From assembly GCF_029360725.1 (NCBI RefSeq), contig NZ_JARKMY010000002.1:1054001-1118000 (forward strand): a DNA stretch of 64,000 bases. Direction: 5' to 3'. A program made the position numbers and the translations under genes. This DNA is from Chryseolinea sp. H1M3-3. Lineage in GTDB: Bacteria; Bacteroidota; Bacteroidia; Cytophagales; Cyclobacteriaceae. Below, piece after piece: positions 18,045-27,724 of the stretch (position 1 is its first letter; each line of letters begins with the position of its first letter). A model generated the notes under the pieces. It was not told where the DNA came from. It saw only the letters and a list, made by a program, of their open reading frames with translations, and ran no database searches.

Positions 18045-19030
18045 TTAATGTAGCTGTTATCGGATTTGGGTTTATGGGCATCACACATGCCTTGAATATA
18101 CTAAAGAATAAAAGATTGTCTCTTCGCGCCATTATTACACGGAACGTAAACGGGATTTCAGAAAAACTTGCTGAGCAGGTTGGAAACTTCTCTGGTGGAG
18201 AAGTTGATGTGAACGCAATCCTTCAGGTTCCGGTATATAAAACCCTTCACGAATGCTTGAAGACAGAGCGGATTGATGCTGTACAAATATGCGTTCATAC
18301 GGACCAGCATTATGAAATGGCAAAGGAAGCAATTGAAAACAAGTTGCATGTTTTCCTGGAAAAACCTATCACGTTACGGCTTGAGGAAGGACAATTGTTG
18401 ATTGCATATGCAAAGCATCAAAAAGTTAAGTTTATGGTTGGTCATGTTGTTCGCTTCATGCCACCCTACCGGAAGCTGAAGGAATGGATAGATAACCACG
18501 AATTTGGCGCGGTGAAGTTTATATCATTGACACGCTTTTCAGGATTGCCTTCGTGGGGTCAGTGGAAAGAGAAGCAAGCGAAATATGGTTCTTCTGGCGG
18601 AGCTTTGTTTGATCTCCTAATTCATGATATTGATTTTTTGAATTATACTTTGGGCGTACCGGAAAAAATTGAGTCAGTATGTTATTCAGGTGCGCTCAGC
18701 GTACACGATTATATTGTTGCACATTGGAATTACCCACACTCAAAAGTGAAAATTGAAGGCGGAAATATATTTCATTCATCTTTTCCGTTTCAAGCCGGAT
18801 ACATGGCGCAATTTGAAACTGGAAGTGTTGTTTATTCAACATTGCATCCGGAATTTATTCAGGTATGCACCCATGAGAAAATGGACAATGTTCCTGCCGG
18901 AAATGCTATGGATGGTTTCTACAACGAGATTGATTATTTTGCCTCCTGTATTGAGAATGACACCGAACCTCTTGAATGTACACCAGCCTCATCGTTGAAA
19001 ACTATTGAACTGTGCTATGATCATCTATGA
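18041..19030 (+). CDS. Gfo/Idh/MocA-family NAD(P)-dependent sugar dehydrogenase
   Basis: The 329-residue protein opens with the Rossmann fingerprint VAVIGFGFMGITHA. The catalytic lysine is in the family motif EKPIT (near residue 107), and the second motif GGALFDLLIHDIDFLNY holds the catalytic His/Asp region. These enzymes oxidise or reduce a hydroxyl/keto position on sugars, inositols or their derivatives. The start overlaps the upstream membrane-protein stop by 4 bp, and a DegT aminotransferase follows after 44 bp. Such pairs commonly make or remove an amino group on a sugar or cyclitol via a keto intermediate. Substrate is not predictable here. Confidence 0.92.
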   Translation: MINVAVIGFGFMGITHALNILKNKRLSLRAIITRNVNGISEKLAEQVGNFSGGEVDVNAILQVPVYKTLHECLKTERIDAVQICVHTDQHYEMAKEAIENKLHVFLEKPITLRLEEGQLLIAYAKHQKVKFMVGHVVRFMPPYRKLKEWIDNHEFGAVKFISLTRFSGLPSWGQWKEKQAKYGSSGGALFDLLIHDIDFLNYTLGVPEKIESVCYSGALSVHDYIVAHWNYPHSKVKIEGGNIFHSSFPFQAGYMAQFETGSVVYSTLHPEFIQVCTHEKMDNVPAGNAMDGFYNEIDYFASCIENDTEPLECTPASSLKTIELCYDHL

Positions 19031-19074
19031 AGGCCAATAGTCATAGGTGTGGCTGATAACTCAATATTTGATTT

Positions 19075-20292
19075 ATGAAAAAAAATTTAGCCCTTTACGG
19101 GGGAAAGAAAACGGTCGAGAAGAATTTTGTCTGGCCCGTTTTTAATGAAAGGGATGTGGATGCAGTTACTCAGGTAGCGCAAAGCGGCCAATGGGGAAAT
19201 CCTGATTGTCGCGGTCTGGTCGAGAAATTCGAAAAGGAATTTGCTGGATATTGTGATAGTAAGTACGCCATCTCTTGCGTAAATGGTTCAGTAGCTTTAC
19301 GGCTTGCGCTTATCGCATCAGGTGTTAAACCGGGTGATGAAGTAATTGTTCCTCCTTATACGTTTATTGCAACGGCCACTATTGTGATTGAAGCGAACTG
19401 TGTTCCAGTCTTTGTGGATATCGAACCAGATACCTACAATCTTGATCCTTCCAAAATTGAGGCGGCGGTTACAGATCGGACCAGGGCAATTATTCCGGTT
19501 CATTTCGCCGGGCAAGCGTGTGACATGGATCAGATCATGGCGATAGCAAATAAACATAATCTTGTTGTCATTGAAGATGCCGCGCACGCCCACGGCGGAG
19601 AATATAAAGGCAAGAAACTAGGGAGCATTGGCCATGCCGGTTGCTTCAGTTTTCAATCATCAAAAAATTTGAATGCGGGGGAGGGTGGATTAGTGGTAAC
19701 GAATGACGAGACGTTGTACAACATCATGAACTCGCTGCGAAACGTCGGCCGTGTGAAAGACGGTCAATGGTATGAGCATCATTATATCGGGTGTAACTAT
19801 CGGATCACACAATTTCAAGCGGCTTTGCTTTCACAACAGTTGACGAGATTGGATGAGCAAACGAAGTTACGAGATCAAAATGGAAAATATCTCAATAAGC
19901 TACTGGAATCAGTAGAAGGAATAAGTCCGCTTACGCGTGGTCACGGTGAAACAATGCACACGTATCACCTTTATATTTTTCGATATGACAAGACAAAATT
20001 TAATGGCTTGCCAAAAAAAGAGTTTTCAGAAATGCTTGCGGCAGAAGGTGTTCCTTCTTTTATGGGGTATCCCAGACCGATTTATGAACAGCCATTGTTT
20101 CAGAAAAAGAATTTCATGTGCTACGCGATTCCCGAAAATGTAGATTATACAAAGGTTCATTGCCCAGTAGCCGAGCGTGCATGCTATGAAGAAGCTATTT
20201 GGATACTACAACACGCGATGTTAGGTACAAAAGAAGATATGAATCAGTTTGTTGAAGCGATAAAGAAGATCAAGCAAGCTGCGTTATCTTAA
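19075..20292 (+). CDS. DegT/DnrJ/EryC1/StrS aminotransferase, inosose-type
   Basis: This 405-residue PLP enzyme is a class V-like sugar aminotransferase. Visible features are NGSVALRLAL (phosphate site), GDEVIVPPYTFIATA, VIEDAAHAHGG with the PLP-contacting Asp, and the Schiff-base Lys in SFQSSKNLNAGEGG. The pattern YGGKKTVEKNFVWPVFNERD at the N-terminus and PPYTFIATA resemble scyllo-inosose and AHBA-type members more than UDP-sugar aminotransferases. It transfers an amino group between glutamate or glutamine and a keto-sugar or keto-cyclitol. Adjacent Gfo/Idh gene supplies or consumes the keto compound. Catabolic (deamination) versus biosynthetic direction cannot be told from sequence. Confidence 0.9.
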   Translation: MKKNLALYGGKKTVEKNFVWPVFNERDVDAVTQVAQSGQWGNPDCRGLVEKFEKEFAGYCDSKYAISCVNGSVALRLALIASGVKPGDEVIVPPYTFIATATIVIEANCVPVFVDIEPDTYNLDPSKIEAAVTDRTRAIIPVHFAGQACDMDQIMAIANKHNLVVIEDAAHAHGGEYKGKKLGSIGHAGCFSFQSSKNLNAGEGGLVVTNDETLYNIMNSLRNVGRVKDGQWYEHHYIGCNYRITQFQAALLSQQLTRLDEQTKLRDQNGKYLNKLLESVEGISPLTRGHGETMHTYHLYIFRYDKTKFNGLPKKEFSEMLAAEGVPSFMGYPRPIYEQPLFQKKNFMCYAIPENVDYTKVHCPVAERACYEEAIWILQHAMLGTKEDMNQFVEAIKKIKQAALS

Positions 20293-20418
20293 GATTATAC
20301 CCATTGTACCTATCTGGTTTTCACCATCATGGAGCGCGATTCGTCGGTGAATCGGTGCCCGTGATAATTGAATACGGAACACCGATTATCAAATCAAAAA
20401 GTTAAATTTAGAATTTAC

Positions 20419-21591
20419 TCAGGCCGACTGCTTCGTTAACATGTGTTTTTTTCGGTACTCCATCGGCGTCAAACCTTTTATTTGTTTGAACTGTCTAGCA
20501 ATATTTTTGCTATCACTTAACCCAAGATCCAAAGCAATTTCAAAGATGGTCATATCAGTCTCTAAAAGTTTTTGTGTAAACTTTTCGATCCGTTGATTAT
20601 AGATATATTCGTACACCGGATATCCTGTTGTTAGAATAAATCTCTTTTCAAGTGATCTCCTTGAAAGCGGAACTTCTTTCAAGACCTGATCTACCTTAAG
20701 ATTTTTATCCAGGTTGCAATGGATATATTTCAGCGCACTTACAATATATTTGTCTTTGCTGGCAAAGATATCCGTAGAATGACGCGTCACAACCTGTGTC
20801 GCTTTAACGATAATGTCAGGCGCATGGCACGTTTTTTCCTCGATCATTTGTTCCATTAAACGTGCAGCTTCATATCCGCTTTTCTCCGAATCCAATTCAA
20901 TACTAGATAAGGGTGGGTCAGATAAATCACAAACCATTTCATCGTTATCCACCCCCAACACGGCAACTTCGTCAGGGATGCGAATACCGGCATGCTTGGC
21001 TGCTTCAGTGATATGATGCCCTTGATTGTCATCGCAGGTCATCAATGCTATAGGTTTTGGCAGAGATTTTAACCAATCACTCAGCGCCGATGGTTTATAA
21101 TACCAAAGGTCCGTGGAATGAGAATTTGTTTGTTCGTAATAGTGAACATTAAATCCCGCTTCCTGTATACGTTCTTCAAAACCTTCTGCGCGTTCACGTG
21201 ACCAAACGATGTTGCCAAATCCATAGAATGCAAAATTTTTGAATCCTTTCTTTAAGAAGTAGTCTGCTCCTAATCGTCCCGTCTCCTTATATGCGCCCGT
21301 GATGTTAGGAATGTCAGTAAATCTTTCTTTAAAATCCTGTGCAATAACCGGAATGTTTGCTTTTGTAAACTTTTCGACTTCTTCATCATTGTAAAACTGA
21401 CCGATAATACCATCGGCTTCCCATTCCTTTGCCCATTTTAAAATGCCATCGATGCCAATGGTTTCGCGAAAGTAGGTTGGCATTTTACAGAACGTCCAGG
21501 GACCGTGGTCTTTGGAGTACCGCGTAATTCCGCGAAGAATATTTTTATTATATTCTTCGGCAAAGTCGCTTAGTAAAATCAGTTTGATCAT
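20419..21591 (-). CDS. XylR-type transcription regulator (LacI-like sensor plus AraC HTH)
   Basis: Residues 1 to about 270 form a type I periplasmic-binding-protein fold of the LacI sensor type (ADGIIGQFYNDEEVEKF, VAVLGVDNDEMVCDLSDPPLSSIELD). Residues about 285-388 are an AraC double helix-turn-helix (LSRRSLEKRF, GLSDSKNIARQFKQIKGLTPMEYRKKH). This order is that of E. coli XylR, which binds a sugar and activates catabolic genes. It is convergent with the aminotransferase operon and 73 bp upstream of it, on the same strand, lies nanA. It is the best candidate for the ligand-sensing regulator of this locus. Confidence 0.92.
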   Translation of the reverse strand: MIKLILLSDFAEEYNKNILRGITRYSKDHGPWTFCKMPTYFRETIGIDGILKWAKEWEADGIIGQFYNDEEVEKFTKANIPVIAQDFKERFTDIPNITGAYKETGRLGADYFLKKGFKNFAFYGFGNIVWSRERAEGFEERIQEAGFNVHYYEQTNSHSTDLWYYKPSALSDWLKSLPKPIALMTCDDNQGHHITEAAKHAGIRIPDEVAVLGVDNDEMVCDLSDPPLSSIELDSEKSGYEAARLMEQMIEEKTCHAPDIIVKATQVVTRHSTDIFASKDKYIVSALKYIHCNLDKNLKVDQVLKEVPLSRRSLEKRFILTTGYPVYEYIYNQRIEKFTQKLLETDMTIFEIALDLGLSDSKNIARQFKQIKGLTPMEYRKKHMLTKQSA

Positions 21592-21664
21592 AAGTGTTGT
21601 ATGTTAGGTAAATGAGTTTCATGATATAAAATCTTCTGATCCGATTCATCATTAATACAATAAA

Positions 21665-22609
21665 TCATATCGGACTAACTGCAACATGTCTGATATTATG
21701 GTGAAAGAACGTTGTCTCTCGTAATTTCCTCAACAGTGTTTCGCTGTCTCCCTTAGTAAAGGGCTTTAATGGTTTCCTAACGGTTCCGCAGTCTATTCCA
21801 AGAAACCGCATGATTTCTTTTCCAGCAGTTATACCGTTGTGCTTCAAAATAATTTTGTAGATGGCGTCTGCTTCTCCCTCGAGGGTCACTACCGATTTCA
21901 AATCGCCAGCCTGATGTGCTTGCAGCATTTGTTGGTAGATATCTCCCATGTAATTATAAGTACTTCCCACGTAATGTCGGTTCCCCGCTGCATAGAGCAT
22001 CATAAATGCTTCATCTGTGCCCCAGTAAAGAGAATAATTCTCCTTGGCAAAGTGAATACAATGTTGATAATCGACGATGTCTGTAAAGCTATTTTTAAGC
22101 CCGGCAAAATTTGGAATGCGCCTTGATGCTATTTCGAGGAAACTAATTAAAGGGAAATTCACCCCGGTAAGAAATGGAATATTATAATAATAAAAAGGTG
22201 TCTTGGAAGCGGCAGCGGCTACATATTCACATTGCTCGACTAATTCCTCTAGTGTTTTTGGTCGGAAGTAAAATGTAGCAACCATTGCAATGCCATCTAC
22301 CCCATGCGATTGCGCATGCTCCGCCATGCGTGCGGTTTCATACAGGTTACAACTCCCCACATGTACGAATATCTTAAAATCCGGTCGATTCAGTTCCCTA
22401 CGGTGTAAAGTCCACGTTTCAACAAGTTTAAGACGTTCTTCAACGCTAAGTGACATGCACTCGCCGGTGGTTCCATTAAGAAAGATGCCATTTGCACCTG
22501 TGTTAATACAGTGCCGGAATAGATCGGGAATCCGTTCATAATTTATCATTCCATCCTCATCCATGGGAGTGAAGGTTGCATTGAGGATTTCTACATTATT
22601 AGAATTCAT
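21665..22609 (-). CDS. nanA: N-acetylneuraminate lyase
   Basis: The 314-residue protein is a DapA-superfamily TIM barrel with features of sialic acid aldolase. These are the pyruvate-binding motif NGTTGE, the catalytic Tyr142 in YYNIPFLTGV and the Schiff-base Lys172 in GLKNSFTD. The YNIPxxxGV signature separates NAL from DHDPS, which has YNVPxRT. It should split N-acetylneuraminate into pyruvate and N-acetylmannosamine in the cytoplasm. It is transcribed leftward, divergent from the AraC gene and ahead of the XylR-like gene. NanE epimerase, NagA and NagB are not in the window, so the remaining steps must be encoded elsewhere. Confidence 0.9.
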   Translation of the reverse strand: MNSNNVEILNATFTPMDEDGMINYERIPDLFRHCINTGANGIFLNGTTGECMSLSVEERLKLVETWTLHRRELNRPDFKIFVHVGSCNLYETARMAEHAQSHGVDGIAMVATFYFRPKTLEELVEQCEYVAAAASKTPFYYYNIPFLTGVNFPLISFLEIASRRIPNFAGLKNSFTDIVDYQHCIHFAKENYSLYWGTDEAFMMLYAAGNRHYVGSTYNYMGDIYQQMLQAHQAGDLKSVVTLEGEADAIYKIILKHNGITAGKEIMRFLGIDCGTVRKPLKPFTKGDSETLLRKLRETTFFHHNIRHVAVSPI

Positions 22610-22797
22610 ATAAGAGCTTTAAAGCATTGCAAAAACTTGGTCGTTTTAGCATACCTCAAGTTGAACAACCTTTTCAGGGGAATCAATGGAGGCCATTACT
22701 AAAAAGATGTATAAAATTCTGATAAATTTTGCGATCCTTTTTATACCTTGGAGCGGATGATTTTCATTGGTTAGACTTTTGGCTTTGAATTTCTCGC

Positions 22798-23664
22798 ATG
22801 CAATTACAAACTCATTCGCTTCATCAACGGTATTGTGTTATTCCCCAAAGTGTCCTGAAACGGATAGTTAACCACCCACTGTGTAGCAATTTATATTTGA
22901 CTGAAATTGGATATGAAGATGAAACGGTTTTTCATCCATTTACAAAAAGTAAGGGCAGTGAATATTTATTAGTCTATGTTTCTAAGGGTGAGGGAAGGTA
23001 TCGTGTGAATAAGAAAGTATATCCTGTTACGGAGAATGATTTTTTTGTTTTGCCGGTTCGATTTGCGAATGGTTTGGAGTCATCGAGTAGAAATCCCTGG
23101 AGTATCTACTGGGCATACTTTTCCGGAGCCCAGGCCCAAAAAGTTGTTCAACACTTGGTCGGAAAGCAATATTCCCCGAAGAAAGCAAAACCATTGATTG
23201 GAAGAATCGCCCAGTTTAATGACATTCTTCATCACCTTGAGTTGATGGAAAATATTGAGAACCTTGTATACGCAAACAGTCGCTTCTATAGTTTTTTGTG
23301 TTCCTTCAGGCTCATGGTATTGTCTTCGCGAAAACACGGTAGTAAAGATGGCGTCATTCAGAGTATCGAATACATGAGAGAGAACATAAACACCATGGTT
23401 ACCTTGGAGGACCTCGCTGAAGTTGCGGGATTGTCCGTATCACATTATTGCGCATTATTCAAACAGAAAACAATGCAAACACCTATGCAGCTTTATACAT
23501 CGATGAAAATTCAGCGTGCATGTCAGTTATTGCAAAATAGGACTCAAACTATAAAATCTATTTCCTATAGCCTTGGATTTTTCGATCAATATCATTTCTC
23601 GAAAGTCTTTAAACAAATCATGGGAGTGCCTCCTAAGAGTTTTAGAAATCATGGAGGGGATTAG
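22798..23664 (+). CDS. AraC-family transcription regulator
   Basis: The 288-residue protein has an N-terminal cupin-like AraC ligand-binding domain (HPFTKSKGSEYLLVYVSKGEGRY, PVTENDFFVLP). A C-terminal double helix-turn-helix spans about residues 190-285 (LEDLAEVAGLSVSHYCALFKQKT; SISYSLGFFDQYHFSKVFKQIMGVPPKSFR). It is divergent from nanA across a 188-bp gap and 196 bp upstream of the transporter genes, so it probably controls one or both. The locus thus has two AraC-output regulators with different sensor domains. Confidence 0.92.
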   Translation: MQLQTHSLHQRYCVIPQSVLKRIVNHPLCSNLYLTEIGYEDETVFHPFTKSKGSEYLLVYVSKGEGRYRVNKKVYPVTENDFFVLPVRFANGLESSSRNPWSIYWAYFSGAQAQKVVQHLVGKQYSPKKAKPLIGRIAQFNDILHHLELMENIENLVYANSRFYSFLCSFRLMVLSSRKHGSKDGVIQSIEYMRENINTMVTLEDLAEVAGLSVSHYCALFKQKTMQTPMQLYTSMKIQRACQLLQNRTQTIKSISYSLGFFDQYHFSKVFKQIMGVPPKSFRNHGGD

Positions 23665-23860
23665 AAGATTGGATTGTTAAAATTGAAGATTTAAGATTGA
23701 CCCCGGCATATTGATGTGGAATTTTACAACCTTTAAATCTTCCTTCGCAATCCATCAAAACGCATTTTGAGGTATGATATTCGCGAAAGGTGCGTGTGTT
23801 TGATGAAAGGAATGTAAACTTGGATAGATATTTTAACAGGAACTTAGTAGAAACAACTTT

Positions 23861-25123
23861 ATGAAGTCAAATCGAATAATTGTTCCTCTCATTTTTTTGA
23901 TTTTTTCTGTTATCTCTTTTCTAACAAATATTCTTGGACCACTGGTACCAGACATTATTGACAGCTTTAACCTCAGCATTGGTATAGCTGGTTTTTTACC
24001 TTTTTCATTTTTTGTTGCATACGGTGTAATGTCCATTCCTTCCGGAATATTGATTGAAAAATATTCTGAAAAAAAGGTCTTGATTGCTGCTTTTATACTG
24101 GCATTCGCGGCTGCTTTAGTGTTTGCTATAATTCCAACATTTCAAATGGCCTTGCTTTCGCTATTTTCCATTGGAATTGGTATGGCAATGCTACAGGTGG
24201 TTATTAATCCATTACTTCGACATGCAGGAGGAGAGGAGCATTTTGCTTTCAACTCCGTCCTTGCCAATTTCTTTTTCGGTGCCGCATCGTTCTTAAGTCC
24301 GTTGTTGTATAGCGCCATGGTTAGCAATATCCATAGCAATAATGCTAGTGGTATTATTTTATTTTTCAATAAGCTGGTAACGCCTGAATTGAAATGGGTT
24401 TCACTGTATTGGGTTTTTGCACTCACTTGCCTGATAATGATTGTAGTCATTGGCTTAATTAAATTTCCAAAAGTTGAGTTAAAGGCTGATGAGAAAATTG
24501 ATACCGGCGTTGCCTTCAAAGATCTGCTTCGTAATAACAATGTAATCCTTTATTTCATTGGCATATTTGCATATGTGGGAACCGAACAAGGTATCGCAAA
24601 CTGGATGTCAAAATTTCTTCAGCTTTATCATGGCATCGATCCGGCTACAGGTGGGGCATCAGCCATTTCTTATTTCTGGGGGTTGATTACCGTGGGATGT
24701 TTTTTAGGATTGCTGTTGTTGAAGTTATTTGATAGTCGCGGGGTGTTGGTGGTATTTGCATCGGGTGGCATCATAACATTATCAATGGCTTTATTCGGAT
24801 CGATGAACATTGCCTTAATCGCTTTCCCTGCAACCGGTTTCTTTCTTTCAATAATGTGGTCTGTTATCTTTTCTCTGGGAATGAATTCCGTTCCGCATCA
24901 TCACGGCACTTTCTCAGGGATTTTATGCACAGGTATTGTCGGGGGTGCCGTCGTTCCCTTGATTATCGGTGGCATCGCAGAATTGATAGGACTTAAATTG
25001 GCCATGCTGTTTTTATTCATAACACTGGGTTACATTCTTTCCATTGGGGTATGGGCAAAGCCGATCATCAACAATGCAGTTGTAAAAAACTGGAACGAAC
25101 TTTTCAAAGTTAAAATCCAGTAG
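23861..25123 (+). CDS. MFS sugar transporter (FucP-like)
   Basis: The 420-residue integral membrane protein has twelve predicted helices in the MFS arrangement. The N-half segment GPLVPDIIDSFNLSIGIAGFLPF followed by YGVMSIPSGILIEKYSEKKVL is the usual loop between TM2 and TM3. The C-half SFLGMNSVPHHHG-like region resembles the FucP/NagP branch of Bacteroidota importers. It should move a monosaccharide across the inner membrane with H+ or Na+. It shares a direction with the SSS gene 58 bp later and so they are probably co-transcribed. Substrate (sialic acid, GlcNAc or other) is inferred from context only. Confidence 0.88.
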   Translation: MKSNRIIVPLIFLIFSVISFLTNILGPLVPDIIDSFNLSIGIAGFLPFSFFVAYGVMSIPSGILIEKYSEKKVLIAAFILAFAAALVFAIIPTFQMALLSLFSIGIGMAMLQVVINPLLRHAGGEEHFAFNSVLANFFFGAASFLSPLLYSAMVSNIHSNNASGIILFFNKLVTPELKWVSLYWVFALTCLIMIVVIGLIKFPKVELKADEKIDTGVAFKDLLRNNNVILYFIGIFAYVGTEQGIANWMSKFLQLYHGIDPATGGASAISYFWGLITVGCFLGLLLLKLFDSRGVLVVFASGGIITLSMALFGSMNIALIAFPATGFFLSIMWSVIFSLGMNSVPHHHGTFSGILCTGIVGGAVVPLIIGGIAELIGLKLAMLFLFITLGYILSIGVWAKPIINNAVVKNWNELFKVKIQ

Positions 25124-25181
25124 GGATGAAATATGTAGACATGCGGTTTGGTATTATTAATTTCAGTGTATAATTATTTAA

Positions 25182-26705
25182 ATGAATTCATTACCTCTAA
25201 TTGACCTTTCGATCATTGCCTTATACCTGCTCGGAATGATTGGGGTTGGCGTCTATTTTTCCAGAAAAAATAATAGTACGGATCAATTCACGAAAGCTTC
25301 AGGGCATATACCGGGATGGGCACTGGGAATAAGTCTTTATGCAACTTTTCTCAGTAGCAACACATTCCTTGGTGTACCCGGAAAAGCATTTGGAAGTAAT
25401 TGGAATTCTTTTGTCTTCAGCCTTTCCATGCCGGCTGCCGCCTGGATAGCCGCGAAGTATTTTGTCCCTTTTTATAGAAAGAGTGGCGAGATCAGCGCAT
25501 ACACACATCTTGAACACCGTTTTGGGCCTTGGGCCAGAACTTATGCGATGCTTTGTTTCGTGCTTACCCAACTGGCCCGGATGGGTTCTATATTTTTTGG
25601 AATAGCCTTAACGTTGGAAGCACTCACTGGAATAGATATGCGGACAATCATGGTCGTGAGTGGAATCTGTATTATAATTTACACCATGCTTGGGGGGATG
25701 GAGGCTGTTATCTGGACCGAGGTTGCCCAGGGTATTATCAAGACCATTGGCGCAATGGTGGTCTTGGGTATCGTGATCATGGAAATGGAAAATGGTTTTT
25801 CTGACATTATCGGCATTGGAAGCGCTGATGAAAAGTTCAGCCTGGGAAGTTTTAGTCTTACTGATTTTACCACGTCTACATTTTGGGTTGTATTTCTATA
25901 TGGTTTTTTTATCAACCTCAATAACTTCGGTATCGACCAAAATTATGTACAACGGTATCATACGGCAAAAAATTCCAAAGAAGCTGCCCGCAGTATCTGG
26001 CTTTGTGTGTATTGGTATTTGCCGGTGTCTATGGTGTTTTTCTTTATTGGAACTTCTTTGTATGCATACTTTCACCAACATCCCGAGCTTATCGAGGCCG
26101 TCAAGCAACAAGTTGCCACCGATAAGGGTATACCTGCAACAGCACTAACGCCTGCGGACTACGGCGACAAAGTACTACCACATTTTATGGTCACGAAGGT
26201 GCCGCATGGATTGCTTGGATTAATTATTGCCGCCATTCTTTCTGCAGCTATGAGCACTATTAGCAGCGGTATGAATAGCAGTGCCACCGTATTTTTAAAA
26301 GATATTTACCAACGATATATCGACAAGGATATATCGCCTAAGAAAGAATTGCTTGTACTTTATATCGCCACTGCAGCTATGGGCGTATTAGCCATCGTTA
26401 CCGGCATTGTCATGATTGGCGTAAAAAGTATTCTTGATTTATGGTGGCAACTTGCAGGAATTTTTGCTGGTGGTATGCTCGGCTTATTCCTGTTGGGTAT
26501 GATCAGCAGAACCGCCGGAAATGCTGTTGCCAAACTGGCCACTATGATTGGTATCTTGGTAATAATATGGATGACATTTTCAAGTCTACTTCCCGACCAG
26601 TATGATGGCTTGCGAAATCCACTTCACATGAATATGGTAATTGTCGTTGGAACGCTCTCAATTTTTCTAAGTGGTTTGTTAATCTCAAGGTTAAAAAAAA
26701 CTTAG
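25182..26705 (+). CDS. sodium:solute symporter (SSS family)
   Basis: The 507-residue protein has about 13 hydrophobic segments. Sodium symporter signatures are seen in DQFTKASGHIPGWALGISLYATFLSSNTFLG (the first inverted repeat), YTMLGGMEAVIWTEVAQG and AAILSAAMSTISSGMNSSATVF, which carries the Na+-site Ser residues. SSS members include the SiaT sialic acid transporters, and nanA next door makes that a reasonable assignment. A second inner-membrane transporter of another family in the same operon suggests two related substrates. Specificity is not decided by sequence alone. Confidence 0.92.
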   Translation: MNSLPLIDLSIIALYLLGMIGVGVYFSRKNNSTDQFTKASGHIPGWALGISLYATFLSSNTFLGVPGKAFGSNWNSFVFSLSMPAAAWIAAKYFVPFYRKSGEISAYTHLEHRFGPWARTYAMLCFVLTQLARMGSIFFGIALTLEALTGIDMRTIMVVSGICIIIYTMLGGMEAVIWTEVAQGIIKTIGAMVVLGIVIMEMENGFSDIIGIGSADEKFSLGSFSLTDFTTSTFWVVFLYGFFINLNNFGIDQNYVQRYHTAKNSKEAARSIWLCVYWYLPVSMVFFFIGTSLYAYFHQHPELIEAVKQQVATDKGIPATALTPADYGDKVLPHFMVTKVPHGLLGLIIAAILSAAMSTISSGMNSSATVFLKDIYQRYIDKDISPKKELLVLYIATAAMGVLAIVTGIVMIGVKSILDLWWQLAGIFAGGMLGLFLLGMISRTAGNAVAKLATMIGILVIIWMTFSSLLPDQYDGLRNPLHMNMVIVVGTLSIFLSGLLISRLKKT

Positions 26706-26790
26706 TTGCTTAACCGAAATGTTGATTACCTTGGACTCCTCGCAACTATCGAATTTTTAAGTCAAGTTGCAAAGTATTAACATATAAGAT

Positions 26791-27717
26791 ATGGATAGCA
26801 ACTTGTCAGAAATTCTGGAAATACCAGAACGGGCCAAAACGTTACTCGAAGATCCCGCGAAATATTCTTTGCCTTTACATGTTCCTTACCTCGCAATGGG
26901 TTCATCGCACTTTGCGACACTTGCTTTTAAATACATGGGTTTTGAGATTTACCCGGAAATAGCTTCTGAATTTCATGCATACTTAAAAAAGGAAAATAAG
27001 ATTCCTGAAGCTGTTATCTTATCACAATCGGGTAGAAGTAGTGAACCTGTTTGGTGTACTTCGCTGGTGGATGCGTACACGGCGATCACAAATGATCTTA
27101 ATAGTCCTTTGGCACTTGCAAAAAATGCAAAGCAGGTAATTGCAATTATGGCTGGTGAGGAACATAATTCGTCCAGTAAAACGTATACCAATACATTGCT
27201 AACGCTTTTCAAAGGATTCGGAATAGATGTAACGCCAGGGCTAAACGTATTGGTAAATAATATGGCTGTCTACCAGGATCGGGGAAAAGCAATGGCCAAG
27301 GAAGTTTTTGAACTACTGCAATCAGGCACTATTCATGGGATATACATTGTTGGCAATGGCCCAAATATTGCCACCGCCATGGAAGCTGCGCTGATATTAA
27401 GTGAAAGCACAAAGCGTAACTTTCACGGTTTGCCTATGGCGCAATACGATCATGGACCGAAAGAAACTGCTAAAAATAGCGTTATAATTCAAATTGTTTC
27501 TCAAGGACCTTCCTATGTCCGCACTATAAAGTTGGCCGAAATATTAAAAAAAGCTGGAGCACATGTTATCCAGGTAGAAGAAAAAAATGTCTCAGAAAAC
27601 CTTTCTGTGGTGAATAACATCGTTCCCTTCAACTTTATGGCTTATTACCTGGCGCAGAAGCTGAATGTAGGAAGTACGTTTACTGTAGGCGGAAAAGTAA
27701 CTGAAGTTGACGTGTAA
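26791..27717 (+). CDS. double-SIS-domain sugar-phosphate isomerase/deaminase
   Basis: The 308-residue protein has two SIS domains, as in the isomerase half of GlmS and in AgaS. The first includes LAMGSSHFATLAFKYMG and the Ser/Thr phosphate loop ILSQSGRSSEPV. The second includes IVGNGPNIATAMEAALILSEST and the HGPKETA segment equivalent to the GlmS HGP motif. The glutaminase domain is absent. It could deaminate or isomerise an amino-sugar phosphate (for example GlcN-6-P to Fru-6-P), closing the catabolic pathway. It lies 85 bp after the SSS gene and converges with the M1 peptidase gene, leaving 7 bp between stops. Confidence 0.88.
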   Translation: MDSNLSEILEIPERAKTLLEDPAKYSLPLHVPYLAMGSSHFATLAFKYMGFEIYPEIASEFHAYLKKENKIPEAVILSQSGRSSEPVWCTSLVDAYTAITNDLNSPLALAKNAKQVIAIMAGEEHNSSSKTYTNTLLTLFKGFGIDVTPGLNVLVNNMAVYQDRGKAMAKEVFELLQSGTIHGIYIVGNGPNIATAMEAALILSESTKRNFHGLPMAQYDHGPKETAKNSVIIQIVSQGPSYVRTIKLAEILKKAGAHVIQVEEKNVSENLSVVNNIVPFNFMAYYLAQKLNVGSTFTVGGKVTEVDV

Positions 27718-27724
27718 AAATTTC

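Noticed and set aside
22728-22751. TTTG and TACCTTGG before the AraC gene as a promoter
   Set aside because: The spacing is only 12 bp, too short for Bacteroidota -33/-7 elements, and the -7 has a mismatch.
24142-24540. 132-residue minus-strand frame inside the MFS gene
   Set aside because: It mirrors the transporter coding sequence and has no recognisable domain.
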